From NCBI GenBank assembly GCA_002118135.1, contig BDIU01000114.1, positions 1 to 35,429 on the forward strand: 35,429 nucleotides of DNA, in the 5' to 3' direction. This DNA is from Trebouxia sp. TZW2008 (Eukaryota > Chlorophyta > Trebouxiophyceae > Trebouxiales > Trebouxiaceae). Position 1 is the first letter of the stretch; each line of letters starts with the position of its first letter. The notes below the pieces were generated by a model that was given only the letters and a program-made list of their open reading frames with translations, had not been told where the DNA came from and did no database searches. This document shows positions 10,303 through 21,023 of this stretch, piece by piece. Made by a program: the position numbers and the translations under genes.

Positions 10303-12117
10303 ATGTTCAGTGATTCAAGCTGGCCGTCTGTACCAGTTGAGGTGCTAAGACGTGCATTCCAGCTGCAGCCAGATGGCTTGGCAAACTGCCCCGCTGGTGT
10401 CACCTGCAAGGCTTGGCGCACGGCCCTCACAGGCAGCGCAGCTGGCTCGATCTATCTCTACGCTACAACGGATAACCAAGAACAGCGCTGGCAGCGTCTC
10501 TTGTCGTCCAGGTCCAGCATTGAAAGCTTGAAACTAGTACGTGCAGCTTCCTGGTGTTGGATCTCAAGCCTTGGTCATTACAAGCTACAGCGGTCCGCTC
10601 AGACTGCCCAGGCAACACTTGACAGCATACCAACAGCCTGCAGAGCTTTGACGCTGAGTGAATTTTGCGCTCATCACCTGGCGCAATACACGCAAAAGGC
10701 ACCTCAGCTGGAGGAGCTATCCTTTGAGTGGGGTGCACTACCTTTCATAGGCTATAATGACATGCAGACAATGCCAGACCTGACCCCGCTTTGCCGCCTG
10801 ACTAGGCTTCAAGTGAAGATGCAGAACGATGTTGACGGCGACATGCTTTCTCAACTCATTGCCTGCTGCCCAGACTCTTTACAAAGCCTGAAGCTACACG
10901 GCTTTGGATCTGAGGATAACAGTCAGCCACCAGTTGCCAGTCTGAAGACATTGAATCTACTTGAGCATCACCTTCCAGCCCTCACAAAATTGGAACTTGA
11001 TGAATGTGTTGTGACGATTCCTGGAGAGGACATCACCTGTCTCAGCAAACTCAACAGCCTGGGTCTGTCACAAAGCGAGGTGTATGTGGATGGAGCACTG
11101 GACGTCGAGCGCTTAACAGCCCTGACTTATCTGGACCTCACAGACACAACTTGCTACTGGGAGGACGCCTGGATTGAGGTCTTGGACACCTTCACACCTT
11201 GGCCCAAACTGCGTATTCTGAAGACATCCGGCTGTAACATGTTTGACAATAAAACACGTGTAGTGGTCGATGCACTCCAGGAAGCACATGTGAGCTGTCC
11301 CATTGATCTTGACTTCACACAGGACAGTCAAGTGCAGCTTCAACTGCAATCAGTTGCGCCGCTGATGGTCATTGAACCATGTGAACCTGCTACTTTAGGC
11401 AAGCATTTAGACTTTCGCAAGCTGGTGACTGGATTGACTCTGTACCCCACCGGGAAGAGAGGTGTCATGGAGTACACGATGGACCAGGTCAGCACAGGCT
11501 TCCCAAACTTGCGCAGTCTTCGTTTTGATGGGGCGTTTGCTGTGGTGACAGATGCTTTTGATTTTGCCCTACTTCCCAATCTGGCCGACTTGCACTTGCG
11601 GGCTGTTGGGTGTCCTGCTTTCAATCTGCAATGCCTTTCATCTCTGACCAGTGTCAATCTCAGCTGCGGAAATGACCGTGAACATCTGTGCCATTTGTTA
11701 TTGCCAACCAGTCTGCAGGCGCTCACATTTGTAGGATTTGGCTTATTTGCTTCTAGTACTCAGCAGAACTTGCTTGACTTACCCTGCCTTTCCCAGGTCA
11801 TGCTAGTGACCCCTACAATCCAAGATTCTCAAAAACATTGGTTGTTGTCCCAACGTCCACCGATGCCCAAGTTACCATGTTGTGTGACTCACTTGAAATT
11901 GCCCACATCAGTACAATTGCAGTCTTTTATAGATTGGTCCAATTCAAAAGGGTGTCAAAGCGTGCAATATCTGACTCTTCAAACTGTTCCCAGCCCAGGT
12001 GATTCACTGCATGATTGGGTCACGTCCTTGCCCAACTTGTCTGTGATTGACTATGTGGATGGCATTGAAATTGAACCATACACAGGAACCAGGCTACCCT
12101 CAGTCGATGATTTATGA
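10303..12117 (+). CDS. F-box-like / leucine-rich-repeat protein, single exon, 604 aa
   Basis: An uninterrupted frame begins at ATG 10303. An in-frame TAA lies at 10267, and the only earlier in-frame start-like codon is a GTG. Residues ~5-45 (WPSVPVEVLRRAFQL, then TCKAWRTAL) fit a degenerate F-box: Pro, hydrophobic helix, then CkaWr. The rest carries irregular leucine-rich repeats such as LTKLELDECVV, LTALTYLDLTDT, FPNLRSLRFDGAF and LPNLADLHLRAVGC. Known F-box/LRR proteins act as substrate receptors of SCF ubiquitin ligases, binding SKP1 through the F-box and targets through the LRRs. That role is inferred here, since the F-box is weak. It is the only long gene in the window without introns, which could reflect a retrocopy origin or an expanded single-exon family. 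It is convergent with the PH-domain gene. Confidence 0.82.
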   Translation: MFSDSSWPSVPVEVLRRAFQLQPDGLANCPAGVTCKAWRTALTGSAAGSIYLYATTDNQEQRWQRLLSSRSSIESLKLVRAASWCWISSLGHYKLQRSAQTAQATLDSIPTACRALTLSEFCAHHLAQYTQKAPQLEELSFEWGALPFIGYNDMQTMPDLTPLCRLTRLQVKMQNDVDGDMLSQLIACCPDSLQSLKLHGFGSEDNSQPPVASLKTLNLLEHHLPALTKLELDECVVTIPGEDITCLSKLNSLGLSQSEVYVDGALDVERLTALTYLDLTDTTCYWEDAWIEVLDTFTPWPKLRILKTSGCNMFDNKTRVVVDALQEAHVSCPIDLDFTQDSQVQLQLQSVAPLMVIEPCEPATLGKHLDFRKLVTGLTLYPTGKRGVMEYTMDQVSTGFPNLRSLRFDGAFAVVTDAFDFALLPNLADLHLRAVGCPAFNLQCLSSLTSVNLSCGNDREHLCHLLLPTSLQALTFVGFGLFASSTQQNLLDLPCLSQVMLVTPTIQDSQKHWLLSQRPPMPKLPCCVTHLKLPTSVQLQSFIDWSNSKGCQSVQYLTLQTVPSPGDSLHDWVTSLPNLSVIDYVDGIEIEPYTGTRLPSVDDL

Positions 12118-12849
12118 ATAGCTAGACCACCGTTCAGTTGTCAAATTGATTCTGCCATAATGCCTTCAGAAATTAGCTGAGCAAGCTTGTGGTCATGCTT
12201 ATGTTCTGAAAGGGTGCTTCTGAGCAGAGCTACGAGTTTAGACATCGTGTACTTATCCTCACCCTAGTCGATTTTGTCCCCCTAGAGGTTCCCGGTAACT
12301 CCAGGCTCTTTACAGAACAAGGATGCCTGATCACTTTGCTTATCGATGCGGGTCGTGCTGAATGCATTGTGTTCCACAGCAATGCACAACAGGCTGTCAT
12401 GCTTCATGTGAGGATGACTGTGCTGATCAAACAATTGCAAGCAAACGAGTTGTATCTTGGCAATGCATTTAGGCCACTCGATAAATCGCATTGTGAATTG
12501 ATGACTGAAGATGTTTGAACGAAGAACTGCCGGTAGTGTATGACTGCATGTTGGGACAGCTGATGTCGAGACAGACGACAATAGACTAAGCAAAATTGAC
12601 GATGGTCAACACAAGTATGTATTGACTATATGTGCTGCACTATAAGCACTTCTATCAGATGTATTGGCGCTTACTGCGAACTAATTCCGTTACCATCTAC
12701 TGGCACAGATGTCTCTCACATGTCCCAGAACCCACTACACATCAGCTTTGCTGCACAAAACTCATGACAGCACAGAACTCTGTCTAGACCAATAGCTCAC
12801 ATACACCATGCAGACATAGGTCGATGTATACATATAGACCTGCAAACAC
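12118..12849. other. convergent intergenic spacer
   Basis: This is the 3' region shared by the LRR gene (+) and the PH-domain gene (-). Short open frames here have no family features. I see no RNA gene or element. Confidence 0.6.
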
Positions 12850-15800
12850 TCAGTACGCCCCAACATTGCTTGCAGCTGACCATTCCTTGCTGCTTTGTCT
12901 CACTGCTGTCTGCACTGTCTCTGCTACAAACTCTGGCCCTTGGTAATCAGCAGACTCGTCAGAATCGCTACAGTACTCAGCCCAGGCGACGTCTGCTTTT
13001 GGGCTGTTGACTGACTCAACCTGAACTGCTTCCCAATGCACTGAAGGCAAGTCTCTGCCTTGCTCAGGTCCTGCTTGCCATGCCAATGACTGCATGCCAG
13101 GTGCTTGCTGCTTTGACAATGCTTGGAGTGCTTCATTCTGCGTGTTTTGCATCTGTTCTGGCTGTGATTGCAATGCCAATGACTGCATGCTGGGTGCGCG
13201 ATGGTGTGACACTGCTTGCTGCACTTCTATCTGCATGTCTTGCATCTGTTCTGACTGGTCTTGCCACTGTAGCGACTGCATGCTGAGTGCCCGGCTGTCT
13301 AAATTTGCTTGCTGTCCAACCATCTGCATGCCTTGCATATGTTCTGTCTGTGATTGCCATGCCAGTGATGGTGGAACGCTGCCATAGCGCCTGATAGCTA
13401 AGTCATCACGACCACCGTCAATTGCAACAGCGCCAAAGCCATTTGATGTCGACTCAGAGCTGTCATGCAGATTGGCTGGCATTGTACCATGATCATCTGC
13501 AGCCTGCAGAGGCTGATCTGCAGTACACCACAGCCCAGCTGACACGGACTGCCTGCTGCTGGGCTTCAGTGCTGTCTCTTGCAACCAGGATGTGGGCTGA
13601 GAATCTATAGGAGATGCTGCCTCCATGCTAAGGGACCTTGATTGCATGAAGGGCTGCAAAACTGCTGCAGGTGCAGTCATCCTGCTGATTGACTCAGTGG
13701 TTGAAGGCTGCAACAATGCTGAAGGTGCAGATGCCCTGCTGAAAGGGTCAGAGGTAGAGGGCTGCAATCCTGTTGCTGCTGCTGCCACTCTGCTCAATGA
13801 CTCAGGTGCAAAAGGCGGAAAGCCTGTCACAGCTGCAGCTGTTGTGCTACTAAACCCATGCTGAGACCCAAATGCGGCCATTGTGCTGCTGGACTGACGT
13901 GGCAGGGCATCTCTGAATCTCCTGAGTCTTGGGTCCTGGCGTGTGCCACCTCTGAAGCCAGTGGTGGCATGCATGGTCAGGGCCTGAGGGCTGGGGGCTG
14001 CTGGGGGCTGGGGCTGGTCTACATCCCCAATGCTGCCAATCCAGCTGCTGCTGAAGCTGCCTGCTTGCACCTGACTGGTACCTGCCATAGGCATAGTCCA
14101 TGCATATGGGTGAGACTGGTACCCTGGGCTGCTGCTAGGGCTTGTCCATGCATGTGGGTATGACTGATACCCTGTGCTGCTACTAGGCCTTGCATCCCGT
14201 GCAACGGGAGCAGTGCTTGAGTACACGCTGTGTGACTGCGGCAACGCTGGCAGGCGATATGTGCTGACAGAAGCAGTCTGCTGCATCTGCTGCTTGGTGT
14301 ACTCTGTGAAAGACTGTGTTTGGCTGCCAAGCTCTGGGACCCAGAACACCATATCATCGCTGCTGCGCTGAATGCTTTCTGGCAATGATGCCACCGGACT
14401 GCCCTGATTGCCGTCAGCAGCAGGGTCATAGCTAGTGCCCAGATGGGCTTGCAGTCCAGGCTGCAGTCTGTCTGGATCGGCTGCATCACTGCCAGAGCTG
14501 CAAGAGAGGTACACTGGTGAGACGTCAGCTGACTCCTCAAATGCAGGGGCAGCAGCCAAGCCATATGGTGTGACCAACAGCTCAGCGCCATTCTGAACAG
14601 CTGCAAAGTCCTGTGTCCGGCGCAGCCTGCCTGGGCGTGCACCCACTGGCAAAGCATACAACTGCTCAATGTCCTCTGACGCCATCAAACCGCCTGTGGC
14701 ATGGTCAAAAGGACTGCTGGCGCCTGGGTGGTAGCTAGCGCTGCGAGCAGTGAGATGCATCTGCTGCTGCTGGTCATGCAGGTGACTGCCAGACAGACTG
14801 CGCCTGTGAGGAACAAAAGTGATGCTGGGCCTGCAAACAGCACACAGGAATCTCATTGATGGCCACCTCTGTGCAAAGCAGGCATGCAGCTGTCACTTGC
14901 ACCTGCAAACTGCTACTTGTGATGCAAACTATGTAGGTGCGCTTTCACGCCACAACAGTTCAAGCGCACAGGCAGGTCATTCATGGGCCAGCTCTGTTGG
15001 TGCATGCTTTCAGCTTTGGGCTCTTACTTGCATCTTCAAGCTGGGACATATGATGCCAAATTTATAGCCATGCATTCATGCCACAACAATTTGAGCAGTT
15101 GTTGCTGAATGCTGGCAATATACAGAATGCTTGCATGGGGACCTATCACTGACCTCTCAGAACTAGGCTCTTTCTGGCTGTGCGCCACAGCATTGGTGCC
15201 ATCAGCTGCGTTGTCAACATCTGCATCCTGATGTTCTGATGTTTGAGTGGAGCTGCTGGTCACAGCTGCTGCTTGAGCCTTCTGAAGCTGACTTCTGTGA
15301 GCATCTGACAGAAACGGCGATGACAGCGCATGCTCTGATAGAGGACTGTAGCTGACACGGCTTTCCTCCACTAACAGGTGTGAGGGCAGCACGCCGCGTG
15401 TGTCTGAGCTGCATGTATTACTGTCTTGATAGTTGCTGGTGGCTCTGGCGTTGACCAACAAAACACCACTTCCTGCTGTTTGTAGCGCTTTCTCAGGGGA
15501 TTGTGCGGGCGCAGGTTTGTCTACGACTGCTGCAACTCCTGACTGTGACAGCGTGACAGGTCTGGAGATAGCAGGACGCTGCTGCTGTTGCATTTGCGCA
15601 GACTGCAGGCAAGATAGCCATTTCTGTGCCTCCTGCTGGTGCAGTGCTCTGAGCTGTAGAATCCGCTGATAGAAATAAAGCTGCAGACAGAAAGCATACG
15701 CGTCAGTGGCCAGCGCCGATGCCTTGAGCTGAAGGAAGCTGTGCTCATGCCTGACCTGAAAGACTAGACTGGACAAAGGCTCGAAGCGCCTAAGAGCACT

Positions 15801-16057
15801 CAGGCTCAAAACAGTACCAGCTGCGCCCCAGTCGTGGTCCTCTTGACTTGTGTAGTATGTCAGATTGCTGGAGGTCAGTATGAACCAGCGCTGATCCCAG
15901 GATCGACCCTGCGCGTGAGACACAACTTAGACTATGTGTAGTCGGTGACATCGGCCTCAGAAGCATAGAGCCTTACCGTCAAGACACTGATTCTGCTGCT
16001 GCGTCTCTTGTACAGATCACCCTGTATCAAGAGCCGCCCTTGGTCGGCGCTGTCCAT
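12850..16057 (-). CDS. PH-domain protein with long disordered C-terminus, 3 exons, 938 aa
   Basis: Exons on the minus strand are 16057-15977, 15908-15154 and 14830-12850. Introns are GT-AG with consistent phases, for 2817 nt in total. The N-terminal ~135 residues form a pleckstrin-homology domain split by intron 1: LLIQGDLYKRR (strand 1), then WDQRWFILTSSNLTYYTS (the classic KRWF-L-LYYY pattern), and a C-terminal helix with QEAQKWLSCLQ. PH domains bind phosphoinositides or proteins, so membrane recruitment is the likely role. The remaining ~800 residues are low complexity, rich in Ser, Gln, Ala and Pro, with three internal repeat sets: GYQSxPxAWT near 14110-14180, a LSR...LQPSTT set near 13640-13850, and a 31-aa Gln/Met/Ser repeat at 13082-13375. 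No catalytic domain is seen. The start is chosen because it begins the first PH strand. It is divergent from uS2 with 174 bp between start codons. Confidence 0.82.
13082..13375 (-). repeat. 93-nt (31-aa) in-frame coding repeat, 4 copies
   Basis: Inside the last PH-gene exon four units recur at exactly 93 bp (the gactgcatg landmark at 13088, 13181, 13274 and its variant at 13367). The protein repeats a pattern like SMQSLxWQxQxEQMQxMQ. The exact codon-multiple period and drifted copies show in-frame tandem duplication. The segments could form coiled coil. Confidence 0.85.
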
Positions 16058-16231
16058 GCTAGACTACCTCGGTCAATATCCAGCGACAAGACTGAACATC
16101 AAAATTGCTTGAAAGCTGATGAAGAAGAGGGCGATTGAAGTAGGTCAAATCGAAAGCGATAGTTGACCTCGGCGGCTCTTGCTTAAGTCTCTTTGCCTTG
16201 CAGTGCTTCTGTTCCGGTAGACAGCGGCATC
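16058..16231. promoter_or_regulatory. putative bidirectional promoter, PH gene / uS2
   Basis: Only 174 bp separate the divergent ATGs at 16057 (-) and 16232 (+). No TATA box is obvious. A tgccttgcag near 16194-16203 could be the 3' end of a 5' UTR intron of the uS2 gene. Confidence 0.45.
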
Positions 16232-18786
16232 ATGGCACTGTCACAGAGGGAGTCCGACATCCAACTCATGCTGGCAGCATCATGCCATCTGGGCACAAAG
16301 AACTGCGACTACCAGATGGAGCGTTATGTATACAGACGCCGTCTGGACGGCATCTATGTGATCAACCTTGGCAAGACCTGGGAGAAGCTTCAGCTCGCCG
16401 CCCGTATCATTGTCGCCATTGAAAACCCTCAGGACATTGTCGTTCAGTCTGCACGTCCATACGGACAAAGAGCTGTCCTGAAGTTTGCCCAATATACTGG
16501 TGCCAAAGCTCTAGCAGGACGCCACACTCCTGGTCAGTAGCCTTCAGCAGCATTTTCGTCACTTGCAAGGGTCTGTCTCTACAGCCCTGGTAGTCCTGGC
16601 AAAGTCGGGGCTAAGTTCTGAAGCTGTTGCTCAGGAACCTTCACCAACCAGATTCAGAAGGTCTTTGAGGAGCCCCGTCTGCTGTTGCTGACTGACCCAA
16701 GGACTGACCACCAGCCTATCAAGGAGTCAGCATACGTCAACATCCCCACCATTGCCTTCTGTGACACCGATTCCCCACTGCCATATGTGGACCTTGCTAT
16801 CCCAGCAAACAACAAGGCCAAGCATTCCATCGGTGTGCTATACTGGATCTTGGCCCGCATGGTTCTGCAGGTCAGCTCAGACTGTGCTGAATTTGCAGCC
16901 TCCTTGCTGTCTTGTCAGCTGCACATCATGACAAGCCAACGTCTACGTGCAACAGCCATCATTCCTTGTAGCATGGGTTTGTACAGCAGATGGCACAGCT
17001 GCACAGCATTGTGCATCGAGAATGGGAAAACCTTTCCTGTCGTTTGCAATGATTGCTCTTCTTGAGCTTGGCAGCGACTGCGGACATGAAGTTGTTTACA
17101 CTGATCTCCTGAATTGCTTCAGCATCATAGCATTTCAGCCAGTTGCATGACATTGCCAACACTGACATGCTATTTTGTGTGCCAGATGCGGTCCACCCTG
17201 CTGCTTGGTCAGCAGTGGGTTGTGATGCTGGATCTGTTTTCCTACCATGAGCCTGAGATGCAGTTGTCTTAGCAAGTTGCTTGGCATTGCAAACACTGAC
17301 ATGCCATGTCCTGTTGCAGATGCGGTCTACTCTGCTGCCTGGTCAGCAGTGGGATGTTATGGTGGATCTGTTCTTCTACCGTGAGCCTGAGGAGACCAAG
17401 GAGCCTGGCGATGAGGATGCTGCTGACTACGGGGCTGACCAGTACGCCCCTGGCCAGGGCTTGCCTGCACCAGGAGGTGAGCTTTGTCTCAACCAATTTT
17501 TGTTTTGGTACTACCATCTGGCGATTTTATCACCATTACCATTATGACTGTGAGACTGACCAGTACGCCCCTGGCCAGGGTCTGCTTGCACCAGGAGATG
17601 AGCATTGTGTAGTTAGTCTTAGGTGCATGTCCCGTTGTGAATTGGAAGTGTGCAAAGTGACAACAGTGTGTTTCAGTATGGTGTGGAGATCCTAGCCAGG
17701 GTCTGCCTGCACCATGAAATCAGTCCTTTTTAGTCAGCTAGCAATGTTGTTGGTAAGTTCTGGTGCAGTGCTGCGTTTGATTAGTCTCATGGTATTTCAA
17801 CATTTGCTGCTGTGCTGCATACACACTGTGTTGTTTAGGCTGATTGTATGCAACATGTTGTTGCTCATCATTTATTAAGGCCAGACGAATTCAGCAGTGT
17901 TCTGAACATCTCTCTGCAGGCATACCTACAGCAGGCTTGTAGGTATGCCTGACCAGAGCTGGCATGAGTCTGCCCCAGCCGCTGCAAGACACACTCCTTG
18001 CAGTATGTTGTATGCAACATGCTTTTGCTCATGTTGTCCTGTGCATGTAGGTATGCCTGACCAGAGCTGGGATGAGTCTGCCCCAGCCGGTGCTGGCTTT
18101 GGGCAGGACGCTCCTGCTGCCCCTGCTGCTGATGAGTGGGGCGCAGCTCCTGGTGCTGGTGCTGCTGCAGGTCGAAAACCACTCCATCTGCATCTTGTCA
18201 TCTGGGTGATCCAGAATCCACTTGTATAAGCTTGATGTTCCAGCATTCTGTTATTGTACCAGCATTCATTTATGCAAGTACAAGGTTGTTTCCCCAGCAT
18301 TCACTGACTGGGCATGCTGCAACTATGCTGGTGCAGCACTCTGTCAACTTTGGTAGAGTTGAGCTTGAGATGTCATCTGGCACGACTCACCATCATTTCT
18401 GCATGCAAAAACTTGCAGAAGACTATGTTGCAGAAGACTGTGTTATGCAGCTATGTCCCCAGCACTTGTTGCACCCTGCATCAGCAGCTCAAGTTGCTCT
18501 CTAGGTCACCAATATTATCCACTCTGCCTACTCGGACGTCGTACATAGGCAGCATCTTGAGCATTGCCCTGTCACGGCAAAGCGTAGATTGCTTGCAATT
18601 CACGTCACAGGACACAAGCAAGCATCGTCCTGTCATCCCAGCGTATGCAGCAGCATGCTGATTGTCTGGAATTATGGCTGTTGAAAGGCCTTTTGTGTTG
18701 CTGCAGATGGCTGGGATGCAGCCCCTGCTCCTGCTCCTCAGCAGGCACAGTTTGCCAGCAACGACCAGTTTGGTGCACAGTACTAG
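16232..18786 (+). CDS. RPSA: 40S ribosomal protein SA (uS2), 5 exons, 297 aa
   Basis: Exons are 16232-16532, 16635-16870, 17320-17476, 18051-18170 and 18707-18786. Phases agree, total 894 nt. uS2/SA is a component of the small ribosomal subunit needed for late 40S maturation, and its homologue is the laminin-receptor precursor in animals. The chain reads like family members throughout: [20 protein letters not shown], then [18 protein letters not shown], then [20 protein letters not shown], then [20 protein letters not shown]. The tail is acidic with repeated acidic-Trp motifs (SWDES, DEWGA, DGWDA), as in eukaryotic SA proteins. The start at 16232 fits the family N-terminus; an in-frame upstream TTG is not used. 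Exons 3 and 4 are flanked by decayed partial copies of themselves, all inside the two long introns, which contrasts with the short introns 1 and 2. Confidence 0.95.
17152..17395 (+). repeat. uS2 exon 3 head: one decayed copy plus the intact exon, 134-bp period
   Basis: An acceptor plus exon copy starts at 17186 ([20 protein letters not shown], then a stop at 17267). The intact exon starts at 17320 ([20 protein letters not shown]). The preceding intron end (cattgc.aacactgacatgc) is duplicated too. If spliced, the copy would end translation early, because it has no donor before its stop. Confidence 0.9.
17425..17720 (+). repeat. uS2 exon 3 tail: intact plus two downstream decayed copies
   Basis: The exon end [14 protein letters not shown] with its donor (gag|GTGAGC, exon end 17476) recurs 121 bp downstream at about 17544-17606. 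There the donor GT has become AT (gagATGAGC). A shorter trace (gccagggtctgcctgcacca) lies at 17695-17716. This is the mirror form of the exon-head arrays, with the 3' edge plus donor copied into the following intron. Confidence 0.85.
17935..18100 (+). repeat. uS2 exon 4 head: one copy plus the intact exon, 108-bp period
   Basis: The acceptor (gtag) and exon head [14 protein letters not shown] start at 17943. The intact exon starts at 18051 with [14 protein letters not shown]. After ~45 nt the copy diverges into intron. A shared gtatgcaacatg-containing intron segment precedes both. Confidence 0.88.
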
Positions 18787-20055
18787 GCAGCATGCTTGAA
18801 GACTGCTCCAACATACACTCGATGCAGGACAGAATGCACACTAGTGGGCTTAGCATGGCCTGGCATCATGCACTCTGAACATTCAGCTGGCAGCGAGGTT
18901 GCATGCTCACTCTGAATGTGGTTTGCGGTCAATGAACGTCGGCAACGCAAGGTGTTTCAGAGTTGTATGGTGTGACAGCACGGATATGTGCATGGTGGCT
19001 GAAAAAACATTTGTAATCATTCACTCCCCTTAGAACTGTATTGACCAGCTCGTGCAAGCCAGATGAAAGCCTGGACTTGACAGCAAAGCTAGAATCCAAT
19101 CTGCGCAACATGTATCATGGTGTAGCTCCTTGCATGAATCTGTTCCCAAATCATAATATACAAGGCCTGCAATGTATGGTTTGGACCACTGATGCGTCGC
19201 TCAGTCGTAATCTGTCCATTCACCAACACTGACTACAATGAACGAAGACAAATAAAGCAAATGTGACAAGCACCGGCAGCAATGCTCCTGCAGAAATGTA
19301 TAGAGGTCAACAAAGTAAAGCAAGCTGATGCTGAGGCTGATGCCAGCCGCTGAGCTGTACTAGCTGATGCTGTAACTTACGGTAAATGAGCTGCTATTGT
19401 GCAATCTGAGCATCACGTGCACTGAACAGGCTTTGTCATACTGGTGTGCGCCGTTCAACCATGAACTCTGCTCACATGCTGTGCCTCCTCAAGCCACCAC
19501 TGTGGGGTTGCAGCAACCAATACAAACCCCCTGGCAGAGCTGCTCTTTTGCATGCAGTCACCGTCAAAAGTGCAGACGTCTACAGCTTTGGTCCTAGCTG
19601 GTCCCACAACAGTCCAGCTGTACAGCATGCTGAGAATGCTTCTTGGCAGACTGAGAAGCTTTACCATCTAATTTACAGTTCGTAACAGATGCAACAGGGT
19701 TGGCAACAGCAACTGCAAAACCTATGTTCTGTGCAAAAGTGTGCGGCATATGCATCAGCTTAGGTGTGAGTGTTGACACAGATACTCACATGCCCCAGCG
19801 ACCTTGAAGTCTCAAGTTGGACCCATTGATCAGCTTCAACGTGTGCATACATGATGTTTGGTTTCTGAATTTTACCCATACAGTGATGGCTGCCCAAGCA
19901 AATGTCACGGCACTGATGTGGCAAGAGACAAAGACAACACTTTGCCAATTTCAAAGGCTGTGCCTTGCCGAAAGAAGTTCAAGCTAGGTTTCAGCTTTTG
20001 CAGCAAGGTTAACGGAATTGCCACTGAAACTGCTGTATGATGATGGCACTGAATT
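18787..20055. other. convergent intergenic spacer containing a dispersed repeat
   Basis: This is the spacer between the uS2 (+) and prefoldin (-) 3' ends. It holds the inverted copy of the dispersed repeat (19675-19816). Other open frames lack family features or splice support. Confidence 0.6.
19675..19816 (-). repeat. dispersed repeat, copy 3 (inverted)
   Basis: Read on the minus strand, it carries the same ordered blocks as 3045-3190: AAGGTCGCtGGGGCAtG, GAGTATCTGTGTCAaCACTC, AGCTGATGCATATGCC, TTTTGCACAGAa, GTTGCTGTTGCC and TGCATCTGTTA. Confidence 0.6.
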
Positions 20056-20693
20056 TCAGGCTGGCCGGCTCACTGCTTTCTGAAGAGCTGGGGAGTGTTG
20101 CAATAACTCCCGGAATTCGTTTTCTACAGCTGCAAGTGCTCTCTGCACTGCTGATTGTGTTTCCTTCAGTGTCTTGATTTCTGCTTGACAGCTTATGGCA
20201 GTATCTTTGCGATCTTGCAGGACTTGTGACTTTGGCTTCAGGAAATACCTGCACAGCAGCATTGCATTACTGTTGAAGATCACTGCAAAACGCATTACAG
20301 GCGGCCGGCCATTTGTATATCAAAGAGAGTGTCCAAAGCCATTGAGCCGTGCCGAAGGCGATGCATATGATAAAAATCGCAGCAGTCTATGATAAAGTTG
20401 ATAGCGTCTGAGGCACCACTTACGCTCGACCAATTTGATCGTATGTCCTGGCACTGTCTGGAAGGCTGCTCAGCTCTTCTGCTGTGAGCACTGCCCGCTT
20501 CTGCTCAGTTTCATGGCTCCGTAGTTGCGCAGCTAACTGTAAAACATTGCACTCAGGTTTGCTAGCGAGACAGAACTGTCAGAAAGGGTGGGCAAACAAT
20601 ATGCAATACCTGTTTCTTTTTGGTGGTTTGCTCGATCATCTTCTCGTTGAGTTCCATGAAAGCCTGCCTGTCTCTCTCATCCAATTGATCCAT
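20056..20693 (-). CDS. PFD1: prefoldin subunit 1 (beta-type), 3 exons, 129 aa
   Basis: Exons are 20693-20610, 20536-20424 and 20248-20056, GT-AG introns, 390 nt in frame. Prefoldin is a cytosolic hexameric co-chaperone that delivers nascent actin and tubulin to the CCT chaperonin; subunit 1 is one of its four beta-type subunits. The protein has the expected layout of two long coiled-coil helices around a short hairpin. The first helix is RQAFMELNEKMIEQTTKKKQ. The centre is LPDSARTYDQIGRAYFLKPK, matching the conserved vGRmF-l segment of PFDN1. The second helix runs through EIKTLKETQSAVQRALAAVE. The 129-residue length is close to the 122 of human PFDN1. It is divergent from the NDUFB2-like gene with 330 bp between start codons. 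Its short introns show no exon-edge copies. Confidence 0.9.
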
Positions 20694-21023
20694 GCTTCTG
20701 CAATGAGTCTGGCGTTTGCAAGCACAATCCCGGCACAGGCCAGGTCGCAGCGCAGATTAGTTGACTCTGATCTGAGATGGTGGCAGCCTCTGTGCAGGCA
20801 GAACAGCGCTTCCAATGTATGAAAAAGTGTACAGACCAACCAGTGCAAATTGCAAGGACTGATCAGAACAATGTGAGCAATGGCACAAGCACGACAGTCC
20901 CGATTGTTACAGTCAGAGCTTTTCTCAAGCTGCAATGGCAGAAGCCCATGACTAAGTAAATTTCTCCTTTCACAGAACTGGTGCAGCATACTTGCTGGAT
21001 CGCAAAGCTCCCTACCAACGATC
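20694..21023. promoter_or_regulatory. putative bidirectional promoter, prefoldin 1 / NDUFB2-like
   Basis: The divergent ATGs at 20693 (-) and 21024 (+) leave 330 bp. No canonical core element is clear, and 5' UTRs must occupy part of it. Confidence 0.4.

Noticed and set aside
14019..14669. 216-aa minus-strand open frame
   Set aside because: Alternative frame of the PH-gene exon 3. The other frame is longer, carries the repeats in phase and joins the PH domain by a clean intron.
15036..15153. PH-gene exon 2 reading on to a stop at 15036
   Set aside because: A strong donor at 15154 (gag|GTCAGT) and an in-phase acceptor at 14830 join it to the long downstream frame.
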